Shown here: positions 38,323-51,780 of the stretch, piece after piece
How positions within the stretch are numbered: position 1 is the stretch's first letter
Layout of the letters: every line of letters starts with the position of its first letter
Source: Sclerurus mexicanus
Lineage: Eukaryota; Chordata; Aves; Passeriformes; Furnariidae
Assembly (NCBI GenBank): GCA_013396755.1
Contig: VWZF01003276.1
Span: forward strand, 1,861,346-1,925,345
Length of the DNA: 64,000 nt
Reading direction: 5' to 3'
Translations under genes and position numbers: made by a program
Notes under the pieces: generated by a model
Database searches by the model: none
Told to the model about the DNA's origin: nothing
Seen by the model: the letters and a program-made list of their open reading frames with translations, nothing else

Positions 38323-41153
38323 CTGTATGGTAAAAGGGAATAAAACAGTTATAACTTTAATTTTTTTCTTCTCTTTCAACAATATTTGAAAGTTTACCAC
38401 ATAAAGATTATAATTAAAAACTCATTAGGCTTCCTGTTTAAAGCTACTAATTAAGAAAAACATAGTTTGTTAGTATTACATCGTTGCTGCTGTAAATTTA
38501 TTATCCATCTTATTATGATCTGCCTCTGTAATGCAAAATTGCAGGCCATTCTGTTGTTGTAACTAAAACACTCTTTCTGCATTCATTCATTAAGTCTCAA
38601 GAAGAATGACAAAGCCCAAAGTTTTTAAACTTGGCACAAAAGAGTTTTGAGTTTTGCTGAAGGCTGTGTTCAGAGGCAGTTCTGCCATTTAAATTCTATC
38701 AAGCATTCCTAATGTACTGATTTGCATCATATCTAAATGTGATTTTTTGACTTAAGTTTGAAAGAGACAGGGAAGTTATAAACTGACAGTAATGATCTGC
38801 TGTATTGTATATTGTTAAGATGTGTTTAGCTTGAAATATCTTTTTGTCGTGGATCATGTTCAGTAAAGCATGGTCCACTAAGTTTCATATTCACCTAAAG
38901 AACAAACTAATATAATTATATAGCATATTATCTTGGACATGCCAAACAACCAGTATTGCATATGTGTGCACAAGGGTACTCTATCAAATATGGATCTACA
39001 GTGGATCTGAAATGACTGACTTTCAGTGAAAATATTCTTGCAAATTCTCCATATAACAAACATGTTGATTACATTGTATGTCCATTCTAAATCAATTGAA
39101 CAATAAAACACTGGCTTCACATAGAGTTTCAGTTCACATATAGCAAAAGGACATTCAATGTCCTCAGAGATGTTTTGCTGTGATTCGATATGAGTGGTGT
39201 CACCTTACTTCTTAAGGCCATACCTTTCTCATCAGATACTCCACAAGTTGCTAATTAATCTCTGAAGATCAATATCTTGCTTATATTTCATAAGCACCTA
39301 CATAGACACCTATGTAAGACATAGATATCTATGTAAGACCTACATAGATATTCTGCTGGTAAAGTGGGTCTAGCATCAATAAAGTTGCTGAGCTTGCTTT
39401 GATTTTCACCAGTAAAAGATAAGGCTCCATGTGCTCAACTACTGTTCAGAGTGAGAGGATTAAGAAAATCCTTAAAACCTTTTTGTTCTCAGTTTCAGAA
39501 AGTATGTGAAGCCTATAAACAGACCACCAGGCATTAATCTCAGATCTGGGCAATCTTCCAGCAAAGTTAGTCCCTGAATAAGGATTATGATTGCATATTT
39601 TTTCCATGGTGTTGGTCCCATCACATTTACTTAATTACAAATCCTGGGATAATCATTGAAAGGTTAGTTATCAGTGTAATTTCCTTTGTCTGTTCTTCAT
39701 TACTGCATGAGAACATGCAAACTCAACCTTCCGTCCCCTGCTGGTGTAAACAAGTACAGTTCATATGAAAGCAAAGGCTGGCAGTAATACAATTCAGCTC
39801 ATATTCTGGTCCTATTTAGGTACTAAACATTAAGGAAGGGAGACCAAATGCTTCTGTGTTCAAAGTATAAAAGAGAGTGTAATGAACTTCTTAGACTGTG
39901 TTCTTTGGCCTTAAAATGACATTTTTTACACATCCACATAATTTTATAGCCTTAAAGTAACATAGACATTATAAATTCAAGTTCTGTTGTTCTTCTAGTT
40001 TCAAATTGTTTCTGTAATGCTAAGTGTCATTATTGATATCATAGTCTGACAGTCTTTTAAATAGTGTACAAAATTTAACTGCTTTGAAGATCCCTGGAAG
40101 TAATTAAAATGTTAAATAACAAGTGTTTTGAATTAATTTATCAATAATATTTTAGAACACATGTGACAGTTCTGTAGTTCAAGGGCATATAAACATGTAT
40201 GTAACATAAAATAACAAAGTACATATGCAGTATTATTAACTTGTTTTATTCATACATTTCTCATTCAGGTATCTAAATATCTGTCAGAAGTTTAAATGGT
40301 TAATAGGTCATGTACACATGCTTGTTTGTTGCACTGAACTATGTGAATCTGCAACATAAAATCAGACTACATTCTTAGACTTTATCTTACAACATAAGCA
40401 TGCCTGAAATAATTGCCTGTGTTTGTTCTAAGCAGTTATAATGTTAAATACCTGTGAAAATATTTGCGAAGTTGTTCAGGCAACTTACCAAAACATGCTA
40501 AATGGTAAACCCATAATTCTGGACAAATGTTTACTACATTACAGTAGACATACTATTCAAACTAGTTTTGACCTTGTCTGTACTACCTCAATTGTAAAGT
40601 AGTTGTGAAACAAAATAAATATTAAATTATAAGTCGATCATCCTTAATACTGTAACATAACATCTTACACAGTTTGAAAAAGATTATATTTTCAAAGGGT
40701 TTCAATAGTATAGTTAAAATGTGCTTTAAAATTAACGAAAACTTTCAAAATACCTATAGTTTTCCTCTCATTGTTTACATGAATAAGTATTCAAATATCA
40801 GGATACCTTGTCTTTTTGTAGAATGAGACAAAATGATTTTACAAGTGGAGTTTAAGGAACTCTTACTAACAGATTATGAATGAAAGATAAACGAGTACTC
40901 TTACAAATCTCTTTGTACTGTATAGCAACTCCTGTTCTGAAGTAGAATGAAACAGACTGCAAAAAATTGCAACACTGATCTACAAAATATGTGAAGTTGT
41001 TTTAAGGAAACTGAGAAAGCGAAGCCACTAAGCAACTGTTGATTTGTGCTCAATTTACAAATTGGCAAACTTATCCTGTCATGTTTTCATGTTCCCATTG
41101 CAGCTACATTTAAATAGCTGAACATTACAGTAAAAACAAGCAGCAGCACTTAC
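38323..41153 (-). other. LUM: LUM intron 1
   Basis: A 2.8-kb intron in the 5' UTR, with donor GTAAGTG at 41153. It contains the repeat/palindrome cluster at 39297-39352 and otherwise AT-rich unique DNA. An 80-codon open frame at 38878-39120 has no coding character that I recognise. Confidence 0.75.
39297..39352. repeat. Compact direct-repeat and palindrome cluster
   Basis: CCTACATAGA occurs at 39297-39306 and 39339-39348, and TATGTAAGAC at 39311-39320 and 39330-39339. Between them ACATAGATATCTATGT (39319-39334) is a perfect 16-bp palindrome. The half-sites CATAG and CTATG recur throughout, so several alternative hairpins are possible. Confidence 0.85.
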
Positions 41154-41193
41154 CTTACTGCCTTGAAGCTGCTTTCCTTAATTCCCAGAGCAG
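41154..41193 (-). other. LUM: LUM non-coding exon 1 (proposed)
   Basis: The segment ends CAAGGCAGTAAG on the minus strand before a consensus donor GTAAGTG. It begins about 30 nt below a TATA-like element. Mammalian LUM also has an untranslated first exon. The 5' end is estimated from the TATA position only. Confidence 0.68.
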
Positions 41194-41217
41194 ATGCAAT
41201 AAGAGACTGTATCGACC

Positions 41218-41223
41218 AATATA
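41218..41223 (-). promoter_or_regulatory. LUM: LUM TATA-like element
   Basis: The minus strand reads GAGCATATATTGG, giving TATATT at 41223-41218. The spacing to a short exon with a perfect donor parallels the KERA promoter. No CpG island is present; the surroundings are AT-rich. Confidence 0.55.
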
Positions 41224-44137
41224 TGCTCTAAACAGTGTCAGGAGGTAAAAGTCTGCCAGATCCTCTGTGTTACAAGAAGGAAAAAAAAAAAAGCCCTAGT
41301 CACGCTGTTCTCTGAAGCTGCTATGTCATCGTGGTGATCTTGTGGTGTTGCATGTACAAAAATGCAGCTCTCTAATGAAGTGCAGGTGGATACCATATTT
41401 TGTACAAGGACAACCCATCTGTTATTCCTGTAGGATGACTGAATGATATTTCACAAACCTGAGAAAGTTTATAAGACATAGGCTTATACAAGGAATTTTT
41501 GTATTTTACAGGAAAACATTTTAGATTGTAAATGAAATTGCAAAGAGGCTTTTGTTTTCCAGCTTATTTTATACTGCTAGAGAAGAGCTAACGCATAGCA
41601 CTGAGATCTTAATGCTGCTGTGCTTCTTCAACCAAGTGACTCATTCATTTTTCTGTCTTTTTCTTTAACTATCTTATGACTACAGTAAAATATCCTTAAT
41701 AAAATCCTTAGTTTAAGGATCAGATCCAAAAGCATTATCTTCAAATCATAACCATTTCCACATAACATACTGAGTTCAAAGATTCTTCTGCAAATCACTG
41801 ATTTGGTCTGGAGATTTTCTTTGGTGGTTGAATGTATGTTTATTTAATGAAAACACATCCCAGGAATGGTTTTTCAGCAGTTACTGTAAAATCTCTTAAT
41901 ACATTTGTTCATTTTTACACTTACAGCTTTCTCCTGGTTTTCAGAATCTGGAACTACTCAGCTTTATGTTGTCTGTTTCTTATTTCATGGATGTAGTTCA
42001 AGAATGCATCTTAAGGCTTGGATGAGATGCTATTTTCACCAGGCAGTGTTGAAAAATAATGCAGTAAAAGTAACTATTTAAAGTGGTTAATACTTCCATA
42101 AGAAGCTTTCCTTATCTCTAAATGGTGGATGTTTTCCTTTTTAATCTTTTTTTATAAAGTTAGATAGGGACAAATGTCAAATGTACATATAGAAAACCTG
42201 CCCTAGCCATTTTAAAGTGTCTTGTGTGTTTAATTGCATTTGACTGTAATTATTGGGGGTAGAAGTTAGGGGTTTTTGTCCATTATCAGCTTCCTATCTT
42301 TATGAAATGTCATGGTACAGAATATAGTGCTGGAGAACCCTAGCAGCTTCCTGTAGAAGAGGAGCCTGGATGTGATCTTCCCCAAAATCTACTGCTGATG
42401 CATCTCAGTCTTCACATGAGTGAAGGTTTCTGAGAACAGGGGAAGATCAGTGCCCTTCACCAAGAACAGGAAAGACACTAAACAATTACAGACCTCTGTG
42501 CTTCTGCAATAACACAATTAGTGTACAAATTTGCTCAAGACAGAGTGCCAAATACTGGTGCAGCTCACGAGGAGTGAAAGTTGTGCTTTTGATGTTCTGA
42601 CATCATGTCTGTCTCCCTGGTGTGGGAGAACCATTTACCTATTGGAAAATATGTTGATGACAGATCATAACTACATTATTATTCGAACAGTGGAAATAAG
42701 TGAATGTAAAGAAGTGGCATTACAATAGTGAGTTAATCTAAGTTAAAATCTGTGCATGGTATCAGGACTAGAAATGTAGAAGTGGACAAAGCTGTTGTTG
42801 TTCTGCTTGTGGACAAACGGAGACCAGATGGAGTTTCTCATGCACAGAATGATATTTATCTGAAAACTACTCCATTAGTTTCCCATTAGGGAAACCAAAA
42901 TTGTAGACTTGAATGAAAATGTGGCAATAAGCAGGAGCACTCAGCAAAAGAACAGTTGGAATAAAGAAAATAGTTTTAATACAGAAGGAAATACCCTCTA
43001 AGGCAATACTGAAGTTTGCTCTGTGGAAGAAATGACATCAAGCTGAGCAAAGGAACATAATGTTTGTGAAGAGAATTTTAAAAATTACGGGAAAGGCAAT
43101 AGTGTTTTCTATGACTATAGATTTGTTTTAAGGACAAGCTCAATATTATGATAAATTAATGCATAATTTGAACTTTCAGTAATAGATGTAGTTTTATGTT
43201 TGCAGTACAAATAGAATTGTGCATTGGAGTCAAGTACGGGATAATCCAGGCTTCATATGTTTTTCAACACAGTTGTATTTATGCACCAGTTTTTTATTAC
43301 ACTGGTTTCTGTATATCCAGTATACATCCTTTTTGTCATTCTATTAACAGAAATATAGAACATGCATATCTTTATAACTTGTAGAAAAATCTTGTTAAGC
43401 AAATGTAATGGTATTTTGGAATTATCATGAAGTTCAGCTGAGACTTGTTCATTCATATAGCTCTTGTCTTGCTATTTTAAATTAGCACAGGCAAGATGAA
43501 GAATCACATGCCTTCCAAGGTTAAGATATAAACCAATAGATTTTCCCTTTTCTTTAATAAGATTTTTACCATCTCTCCACTCTGTTCTTTAATTTGGTCT
43601 CATGTTTATGCTTTCCTAATCTTATTGTTCTGATTCATGAAGCTCTGACCTCATAAACCTCTGTTTGGGAAATCAGGTAGGTACTAAAGCCAAGCAAATG
43701 GAGGTATGGCTTCTTCTGCAACAAAGGGTGGGAGTGTAGGTGGATGATTTCTTTTTTGCTGGCCCTATTTTTATTTTGAGTTGGGGGTATTTTGATAAGT
43801 CTCAGAAGTCATTAAACAGGATGTGAACATAGTATAGCTGATTTCCAAGAAATACATGAAATAATGTGCTAATTCACCTATGACATTCAAGTTGTAAATG
43901 GGTTATGACTGTGCTTCACACCTGATCATGTCAGGACATATTGATATTTCCCCTTTACAAATCCTTTGCTCCAGTCTATTTTCTTCAAAATTAATCTTTT
44001 TCTTATTTCCTATTTATTCATTTTTCTTTGCTGGGAGATATGATAAAGACCTACTCTCATCTAATTTCCTTTGGCTTGTGATACGTGAACATAAATATTT
44101 CTTTTATGTGATTCAAAGCTCTCTTTTTTTTTTTTTT

Positions 44138-44154
44138 NNNNNNNNNNNNNNNNN
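44138..44154. other. 17-N assembly gap within poly-T
   Basis: Seventeen Ns with T-runs on both sides (from about 44124 and to about 44162). The true length of the T tract, and whether anything lies within it, is unknown. Confidence 0.97.
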
Positions 44155-47100
44155 TTTTTTTTAAATTCATATTTTTGTGTCTGGCGAAGGCCAAGAAATC
44201 TGGTAGGTTGTAATGAAAGAATCTGAAAGGTGAACTCACTGCAAGCATATCAGTTTGCAGTGAGTGAGATCTAGCCTTAAAAAATTGTCAAGTTAGTGTC
44301 ACTATTTTGTCTCTTCCCTCATCAGTGATGTCCTCTCTGCGTTTTCTCTCTTGTAAAACTGTCTTCTTTATAACTTCTGTGCACTTCCGCATAAATGGAA
44401 ATGCGTCTCCATGCATTCACTTTTAATCTCCTTTTTCTCAAAAGACTCAAGTTACCAAAACCTGATAGATATTATCTAAACCAACTGCTTTGTTTTTGTC
44501 TTTAACCTGTGTATACATCTGGTACACAGAACCAAGAGATTTGGCTGCCAAACGTCACGAGTAGGATGTTTGTGTCATAGGAGCATATAGCCCCAGCAAA
44601 AGTCCTTGTGGAACTTTTCACATTACTACGTAAAAAGAGTAGTGAGATTTTTCTGCTGATCACTCAAAATTTAAATTAAACATTACTCTCAAGATGAAAT
44701 GAAGGTTAGTTCACTTTGATTGGCTATCTGCAGTGCAAGGTAAAGAAATCTCCATTCAGGGAATAGGCTGTTTCATGGACACCATGCAGCAAGACACTTA
44801 ATTATAAAGAGGTAGCATTTTGTTTATTCATGATGTTTTCTATGTCTCTAAACAGTGAATATACGGTCTGTTAGTATATATATAGTGAGTAAACAAAAAT
44901 ATGATGTTGGCTCAGACCTCCAGTAACAATTAGTTAAATGTTTTTGTGAAGTTCTGCAGCATTTTGAAAATATTACTGAAGGCTGACTCACATCAAATGA
45001 GTTCCACTAAAAACAATTCAGTTCCAGATTCTGGGGGCTGTAGGTGTTTATTTTTTCGTCTGAAAACTTCCTTTCTTCCTAATTGAAATTATATTTTTTC
45101 AGACTGTACACCACACTTGCATGTTAAATGGAAAGTGTTAGACCACATACTGTAAGCATTACAAAATTTGTGGCAATCCAAATCCTTTTTTTCCTTTCTC
45201 CTAAAAAGGAAATACCAGCTTTGGAAATTTACAAAAATGGTAATAGTGTTACAACTTACTAGCAGACCGCAACAGATATTTTAGTTGAGCATAACTTGTT
45301 TTTGTCCTTCTGAAAAACTGCTCACTGTTTTGCTTCAAACTTGACTGTGTCTATATTCTCGTACTCTTATACTTCTCTTCATTGCTTTTCAAACTGTTTT
45401 TGTACTGGACTGCACTTAATTTGATTCAAATTGTCAATGACAAAATTCCTTTGAGTTGATTCAAAGCTTGATCAAACCTTTTTCTGATAAGGGCTACAGA
45501 GATGAAGGAAAGAGTCTGTCTTTAAAACAGATTCCTTTATATATATTCTGTGTTTTATCATAGCATTTAAAATTTGTTAATCCATGTATAAAAGAAAATC
45601 AAGTGGCTCCGCAGCATGAAACAATTCAAATTATTCCTAATATAAAGAATCCAAGAGGATCTTGAGGAGTTGTTGAATTTGTGGGAAAGTTGTGGTTACA
45701 GGTAAAAATTATAGCAACATCTTTGTATTTTAAACAGGACAGATAATGTATAGGAAAAGATAGGGTTGGACTTGGCAAACTTGGCTAGTTCACTGCTTGT
45801 TGTTCGTTTATACTAATGATGTATAAACATAAACCTCTGAAAATTAATAAATGTTAAACACCTTCCACTAATTTAATGTCTATCTTAATTTAGATCACAT
45901 TAGAAGGAATGTTACAGAATCTGTATTCTACTGTATAACCAGAATATAGCACTTGGCCTTTTAGCTGATGTGACCCTGTACTGAAACAGATCCATTTGGT
46001 GATAAATTGTCTTTGCCATGAAGGTGAGAGAGTTTGGGAGACACTTTTATGTGCAGCGTTTAAAAATAGGGCTCATTGTCATTTCTAAAATGAAGCACCC
46101 TGGACAAATCTACCACTACAGAAGACTTATCCACCAAGTTTATAACCTCATGAACAAGTAAAGGCTTGCTAGAAAATATCTATTACAACATTGACCATCT
46201 ATTAGTATCTATTCTGACATTAGTTGTCACTTAGTTCATTACCAACTGAAAGCTGTACAAGATTTTTACGATATTTTCCCTGGGACTGGTGGCAGATTAA
46301 TATCCTTGAGGTGTAGCATCTATTTGTAGTCCATGAACAGTAACAACACAATGGTGTTCTGGTATTCCCAGGCTCATGACAATGGGCTGTAAAGGAACCA
46401 AAGAACTCTTAGCTGGCTTCCTAAGACCTTTAAGTACAAATTATTATGACAACCTAATTAAAAATATTTACCTTGAACAATTATTATTTTTTTCCCCTTT
46501 AGAAAGAACATGATAGTCCTCAGATGATAAAAGTACATCAGTCTGAAGAAAGTACATCTTCTACTCCTCTTCAAAAGCATAGAAACAATGTTTACTGATT
46601 TTTTTTTCATATTTCATTTCTACCCATTTTCTTGTATCTATTTAATTGTGCTTCTATAACATTACTAGAATTTATTTTCCTCATCATAAACTTAATGTTC
46701 CAACTATCTTCAGCCATGCTATCTGTGAATCTGTCACTGATAACTCCAGTACAACTGTTTTATTTTTGCCTTATTACTAATATGTACAAAGACAGTGTTA
46801 GATATAGTTAGTAATTTTTCTTACTTCATGTCACATGTTTTTTTTTTCACTTTTAATCACATTTCACTTTTCAACTGAAACAAAGAAAGCTATGGCTACA
46901 ATTGGGCTTCTTGGGGTGTAATTTCAAGAGGGAATAAGTATTTGAGGACAATCTCTTAAATTCTTTTAAAATATAAGTTTTCTTATAATTTTTTCCTCCC
47001 AAACAAATTTGCTCATTCATCCTTTTCCTGTTTGGAGACATTGAGCTCCTCCAAAACACTGGCTGGAAATATGCTTTTGGCCATATTAAATGGTCAGTTT

Positions 47101-50100
47101 TTGTAACCACAGATTCCAATCCAGTGATTAAATATTCCTGATTCTTTATAAAGAGGTCCAGAGTGGATTAAACTCGAGCTGTACACAGTATCTTTTGTCT
47201 TAGGAATTGTGCAGTGTTGAGAAACAAAATGCTTTAGTACAGGCTGCATGGCACTGCTAACATCTCACAAAATCAAATTTCCCATTAGAAAAGCTATTGT
47301 TTTTTTTAAGTTACTCCACCTTATATGTCACTGAGATTGCCTCTACTTGTCTGTGAGATGCAGACCATCTATTATTATAAATGGTCTCAGGTGCTGTATA
47401 TCAGGTTTTGGTCTTGAGAGACAGCAAATATATGTCTGCATGTGTGCTAGAAGTTCGAGCACTCCTCAGGGTCAATGGGGATCTACTAAACAGTTGTTTA
47501 GCCCAGGGAGTGATTCAGTTTTCTAAGTCAGATATCATAACAGTGTTCATTTGCCTAGGTAGGCATCTAGTATTATTTGAATGGATCTAAGTTATTCAGC
47601 TCATCTGTATAGTTTATGAGAAAGGATTTCAATACTTGTACCCTTTTCAAAGAACTCCCAGTGCTTAATAATAAGGCATCTGCATTGAGGCAATTGCCTA
47701 TTGTCAGGGGTTTCAGTCAGGTGACACAAGGGCATCTAACTGCTGTCTGGCATACCCTGGGCTGCATAGCACACCCAAGTGGGTCTGGCTACTGTGATTC
47801 AGGGTTCTCAGGAGACGTGTCCTGAAGCAGTAGCAGGAGGCCAGGCACATATAAGCAATCTAGAATGACATTAGACACTTATCTTTTGGAACCTCAATTG
47901 TGCCCTTGGAGCTCTTGTCCAGGAGACAGGCAGTTTCATATGTAATATCCTCACTTTGTGTAAACAGTTTAAATAGAATTTTCTCCAACAATTTTCTCTG
48001 CAGACTTCTCTTATTCAGCAGAATGTTTGCAAAGAAATGCCACAGAATAGAGCCAAACAAAATGAGGTGTACAAGTCTGAAGATAGTCATTACCTATTCA
48101 CCCACAGGTATTTTCCATTTTCCTACCACCTCTAAAAAACATAAAAATAAAAAAGCCAAAATAGGGAATTTTTTGAAAGGCCAAATAAAAATTTAGAAGA
48201 CAGTTCCCTGATTCCCATTAGACCAAATCCTGAGCCTCACTTTTTCTTCAGTCAAGGAAAGCTTTTCAATGGATTTAATATATAATTGTATAAGCTATAC
48301 ACATTGAGAAGGTCAGAAACTCTTTAAGACATTTTATGTCACAGGCACTGGTAAGCTTGTTTTGAATGGACACAAACGAGCTTAAGGTCTAATTTGATAT
48401 CCATTCAACCCAAGAACAGACTAGCTGCATCAACATTTGACTTATCCTGTGATGTTTTAAGGAGAATACACTGCTTCCCAGTTACATTTGTTCACATCTC
48501 ATAGATTTTAAATCTGTGTCTACTCAGCCTATTTTTTCTTTACCTCTTTTCATTTTTCTTTTTTGGACTTCAGGAAGCACCTAGCAATTGTATTTGGATA
48601 ATTGTGAATCTGTATATTTATACACAGGCATGTTTGTTTGTTAAATGGTAAATTAATTAGGACAAAAAACTGGAATCAAAGTCTATCCCTTTAGCTTCCC
48701 AGTACACTTTCGAATGTTTTCTTATTTTAAATTACTTTTGCTCATATAGATATATTATGCTACAAAACAGAATAGCATTTTGAAAGATGCTGCACCTTTT
48801 TGGAACAGTGTTATGAAGCTAACTCAGAGGGAATGTCTTCCCTTCTCTCTTCAAACACTGGGTTGTAATGTCTTTTGGATTGTGGATATGGAAAGTAAAG
48901 CATTACAATCAAATACTGGAACTCTTTCAAACTCTCAGTCAGATCAGAACTCTGTATTATCAGCTGTTCAAAGACACAAAAAATCCCCAGAGATAAACTT
49001 TACTGTGAAGGGCTGAAGAAAACAGAATTGACTGAGAAGAAAACATAAGAAAAGCATTCAGATAGCAAGCAGGTTATCAGAATTTTCAATATTTAGGTAC
49101 ATCAATGCAAAATATTAATGTCACCAGACAAAATTATTGTGTATATAATTAAACCGATAACTTTAGGCTTTACCTACACATGTAGACCACATAACGTCCC
49201 TGACACTGGTGAGTTATTCTTTCTAGTCTTAATTTATTAGAATGGGCTTTTGTGTGGTTCTAGCCTGAAATGAACAATTCCTAGCCAGGATTTGAGACTT
49301 GCTGCTCTCAGAAGAGAGTTTAAATGAAGCCACCTTGTTTCATCGGGTAAGAAACCCTTACAACAGAGGTGGGGCTAAGTCATGAGGTGGGAAATGGCAT
49401 CCTTTCACATAACAGTACAAATACAGCTTTAGACTCTGTAATATAACCTGATTCATCAATAAGAAAGCAGACATTCAGGTCCTAAGGTCTGCTGACATGC
49501 CCTGGTCCACAATTTGAATTTTATCAAATTATAATTTAATGTTTTTTACCATTATCTCGAAATTTATGTGTGTTTCTGTGTGTGTGTGCATATACCACAC
49601 TTGCTTTACACTGAAGTTTTGAAGAAGATACATGGATTTAGTTTTCAAAAGAGAAACAAATATATTCCATAAGTAAGATCTGATTCCAAGATTCAGCAGA
49701 GTAATAGTATTAAAGTGGAAAAGCTGGTTTCACATAGAACTGCTGATGCAAACTTAGCTACAGCAGTACTGGTGAGTAACACTATAATTCAGGTAATTTT
49801 CTTATCCCATAAAAAACTTCAATAATATGGCTAGTTGTGGTATAGCAAACCCATTGCTCCTTTGCAATCTCCCAAAAGTAGAATGAGACCATCTTGTTTC
49901 CACAGCTGAGGATTACGCATTTGTAATAATAATGCTTGTGAAGGGAAAGGGTTTACGCTGTGTTTTAGCAGTTAAATCTTGGTAATTACTATGGAACTTT
50001 TATCACAACAATAATTGAATAACCCTGATACCCATCAGATTTATGTTGTCTCAGACTGATGACTTTTCTAGAGAACCCCCATGAGGGTCATTCTTTTGAG

Positions 50101-50489
50101 CAAATGGGGAATAGATGGGCAGGTGATAGGTCCACAGCATTTTGATTCATACCTCAGTGAAGGGAAGGAGGTGTTTGCTTTACCAATTAGCACAAAATCC
50201 TTTTCCAGAAAGCCACCACTAATGACTTGTCACACATTCACAACAAAATATTGTTTGAAATGTATCTTCCAAGGCCTTGGAATACAGTGTTTAGGCTTCC
50301 AATTAAATCAGGTGATGAAGAACATTTTACTCCATGCCTGTGTGCCTCTCAGCCTAGTAAAGATCATCTTTGTCTGAACTGCCTCTTAAGCTTGGGGCCA
50401 AGAGTGTCCTCAGGGAAGAAATAATTCATTTTCCAGATTTCAAGCCTGAGAACAGGGCTATTGAAGTGATTAGGGAATTCTGGAAACTA

Positions 50490-50930
50490 TGTGACAATGC
50501 GTAACGCTCCAGGCCTTGAACACACCTGCAGGCTCTGACTGCCCTGACTAATCTCATCCATGTTCTTCGTCCATACTGCCTCCACCCATTGGCCAGCAGC
50601 TGTATTCAAGCTGAGCCCCCAGTTCTAGCTCTGTTGTACATAAGTTGTGCCTCGTTTTGTAGCTGGCATTATATTACTCACTTGATATCTGAGTTTGACC
50701 TTAAACCTGCCTCCTCAGTGAACATCTGCTCCTGGATGGTTGGCCAGCCCTGGTTACTGCCACCAAACCAGCTGTACGCTGCTTCATTAGGTGCTGTGGG
50801 ACCGTGCACCTTGCTCCCGAGGTTGCTGCCCTTCCTTGTATAACTGCTGGTTCACAGCTTGCCTTCCCTTGCACAGCTGCCCTCTCTGGCTGAACCCCAG
50901 CAACAAGCTCAGGGAAAGGACAAGGAATTA
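50490..50930. other. GC-richer block of unknown nature
   Basis: This block is visibly richer in C and G than the AT-rich DNA around it and rich in CTG/CCTG steps. It ends just before a CR1 copy. I see no LTR ends, no target-site repeat and no coding similarity. It could be an old repeat or a regulatory segment. Confidence 0.35.
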
Positions 50931-51046
50931 AGCTTAAAGGAAGCTCCTGGGCAATAAGTCATAGATGTCTAGGTGGACAGAGGCTCTGAAAGAGATGGTC
51001 ATGGCAGCAAGGACCTACTGGTGTACTCAGGGTCCTGATACTGCAT

Positions 51047-51780
51047 ATGGAATCACAGAATGGTTTGGGTTGGAAAGAACCATTAGGGATCACCTAATAC
51101 AAGCTCCCTACAATCAGCAGGGACACCTTCCATGAGACCAGGTTGCTCAAAGCCTGGTCCTACCTGGTTTTGAACACTGCCAGTGATGAGACATCCACAG
51201 CTTTTCTGGGCAACCTGTTCCAATGTCTCACCATCCTTAATTTACAGAATGTTTTCTTTCTATCCAACCTAATTCTACACTTTTTCAGTTTGAAACCATT
51301 GTGCTGTCAATACGGGCCATGATAAGATGTCTCTGTCTTTCTTTATAGGCCTCCTTTATATAGTAAAACACTGTAATAATGTCTCTCTGTATCCTTATCT
51401 TCTCCAGAAGAATTCCAATTCTCTTAGCAGTGATTTGTAGGAGAAGTGTCCCAACCCTCTGACCATTCCTATGGCTCTCCTCTAGACTTGCTCTAACAGC
51501 TCCTTCTTGTGCTGGGGACCCCAGCACTGTGTGCATAACTTCTGATGGGGATTTCATGAAAGTGGAGTAGAGGAACAGAATCACTTCCCTTGTCTTACTG
51601 GTCATACTGCTTTTGATGCAGCCCAGGATATGTTTGACTTTCTAGGCTGCAAGTGCACATTGCTGGTTCATATCCAATTTTTCATCTGCTGGTATCTCAA
51701 AGTCCTTCTCTGCAGGACTGACCTCAATCTATTCATCACGCAGACTGTATTGATATTGGGGTTACCTTGCTCTTCATACG
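51047..51780 (-). mobile_element. CR1 LINE 3' fragment
   Basis: The plus strand opens GGAATCACAGAATGGTTTGG and continues with the reversed CR1 series: GAGACCAGGTTGCTCAAAGC, CATCCACAGCTTTTCTGGGC, GCCTCCTTTATATAGTAAAA and CAAAGTCCTTCTCTGCAGG. The insertion is on the minus strand with its 3' end at 51047. It covers the 3' UTR and part of the C-terminal coding end of the second ORF, and is broken by indels and stops. Confidence 0.9.

Noticed and set aside
43898..44164. Open frames crossing the N gap on both strands
   Set aside because: They stay open only through poly-T/poly-A and unknown bases, so they are artefacts of the gap.
49570..49596. Short TG run as a microsatellite
   Set aside because: Only about five uninterrupted TG units, too short to call a repeat feature.
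51285..51605. 106-codon minus-strand open frame
   Set aside because: It lies wholly in the CR1 fragment at 51047-51780 and is a decayed piece of it, not a host gene.
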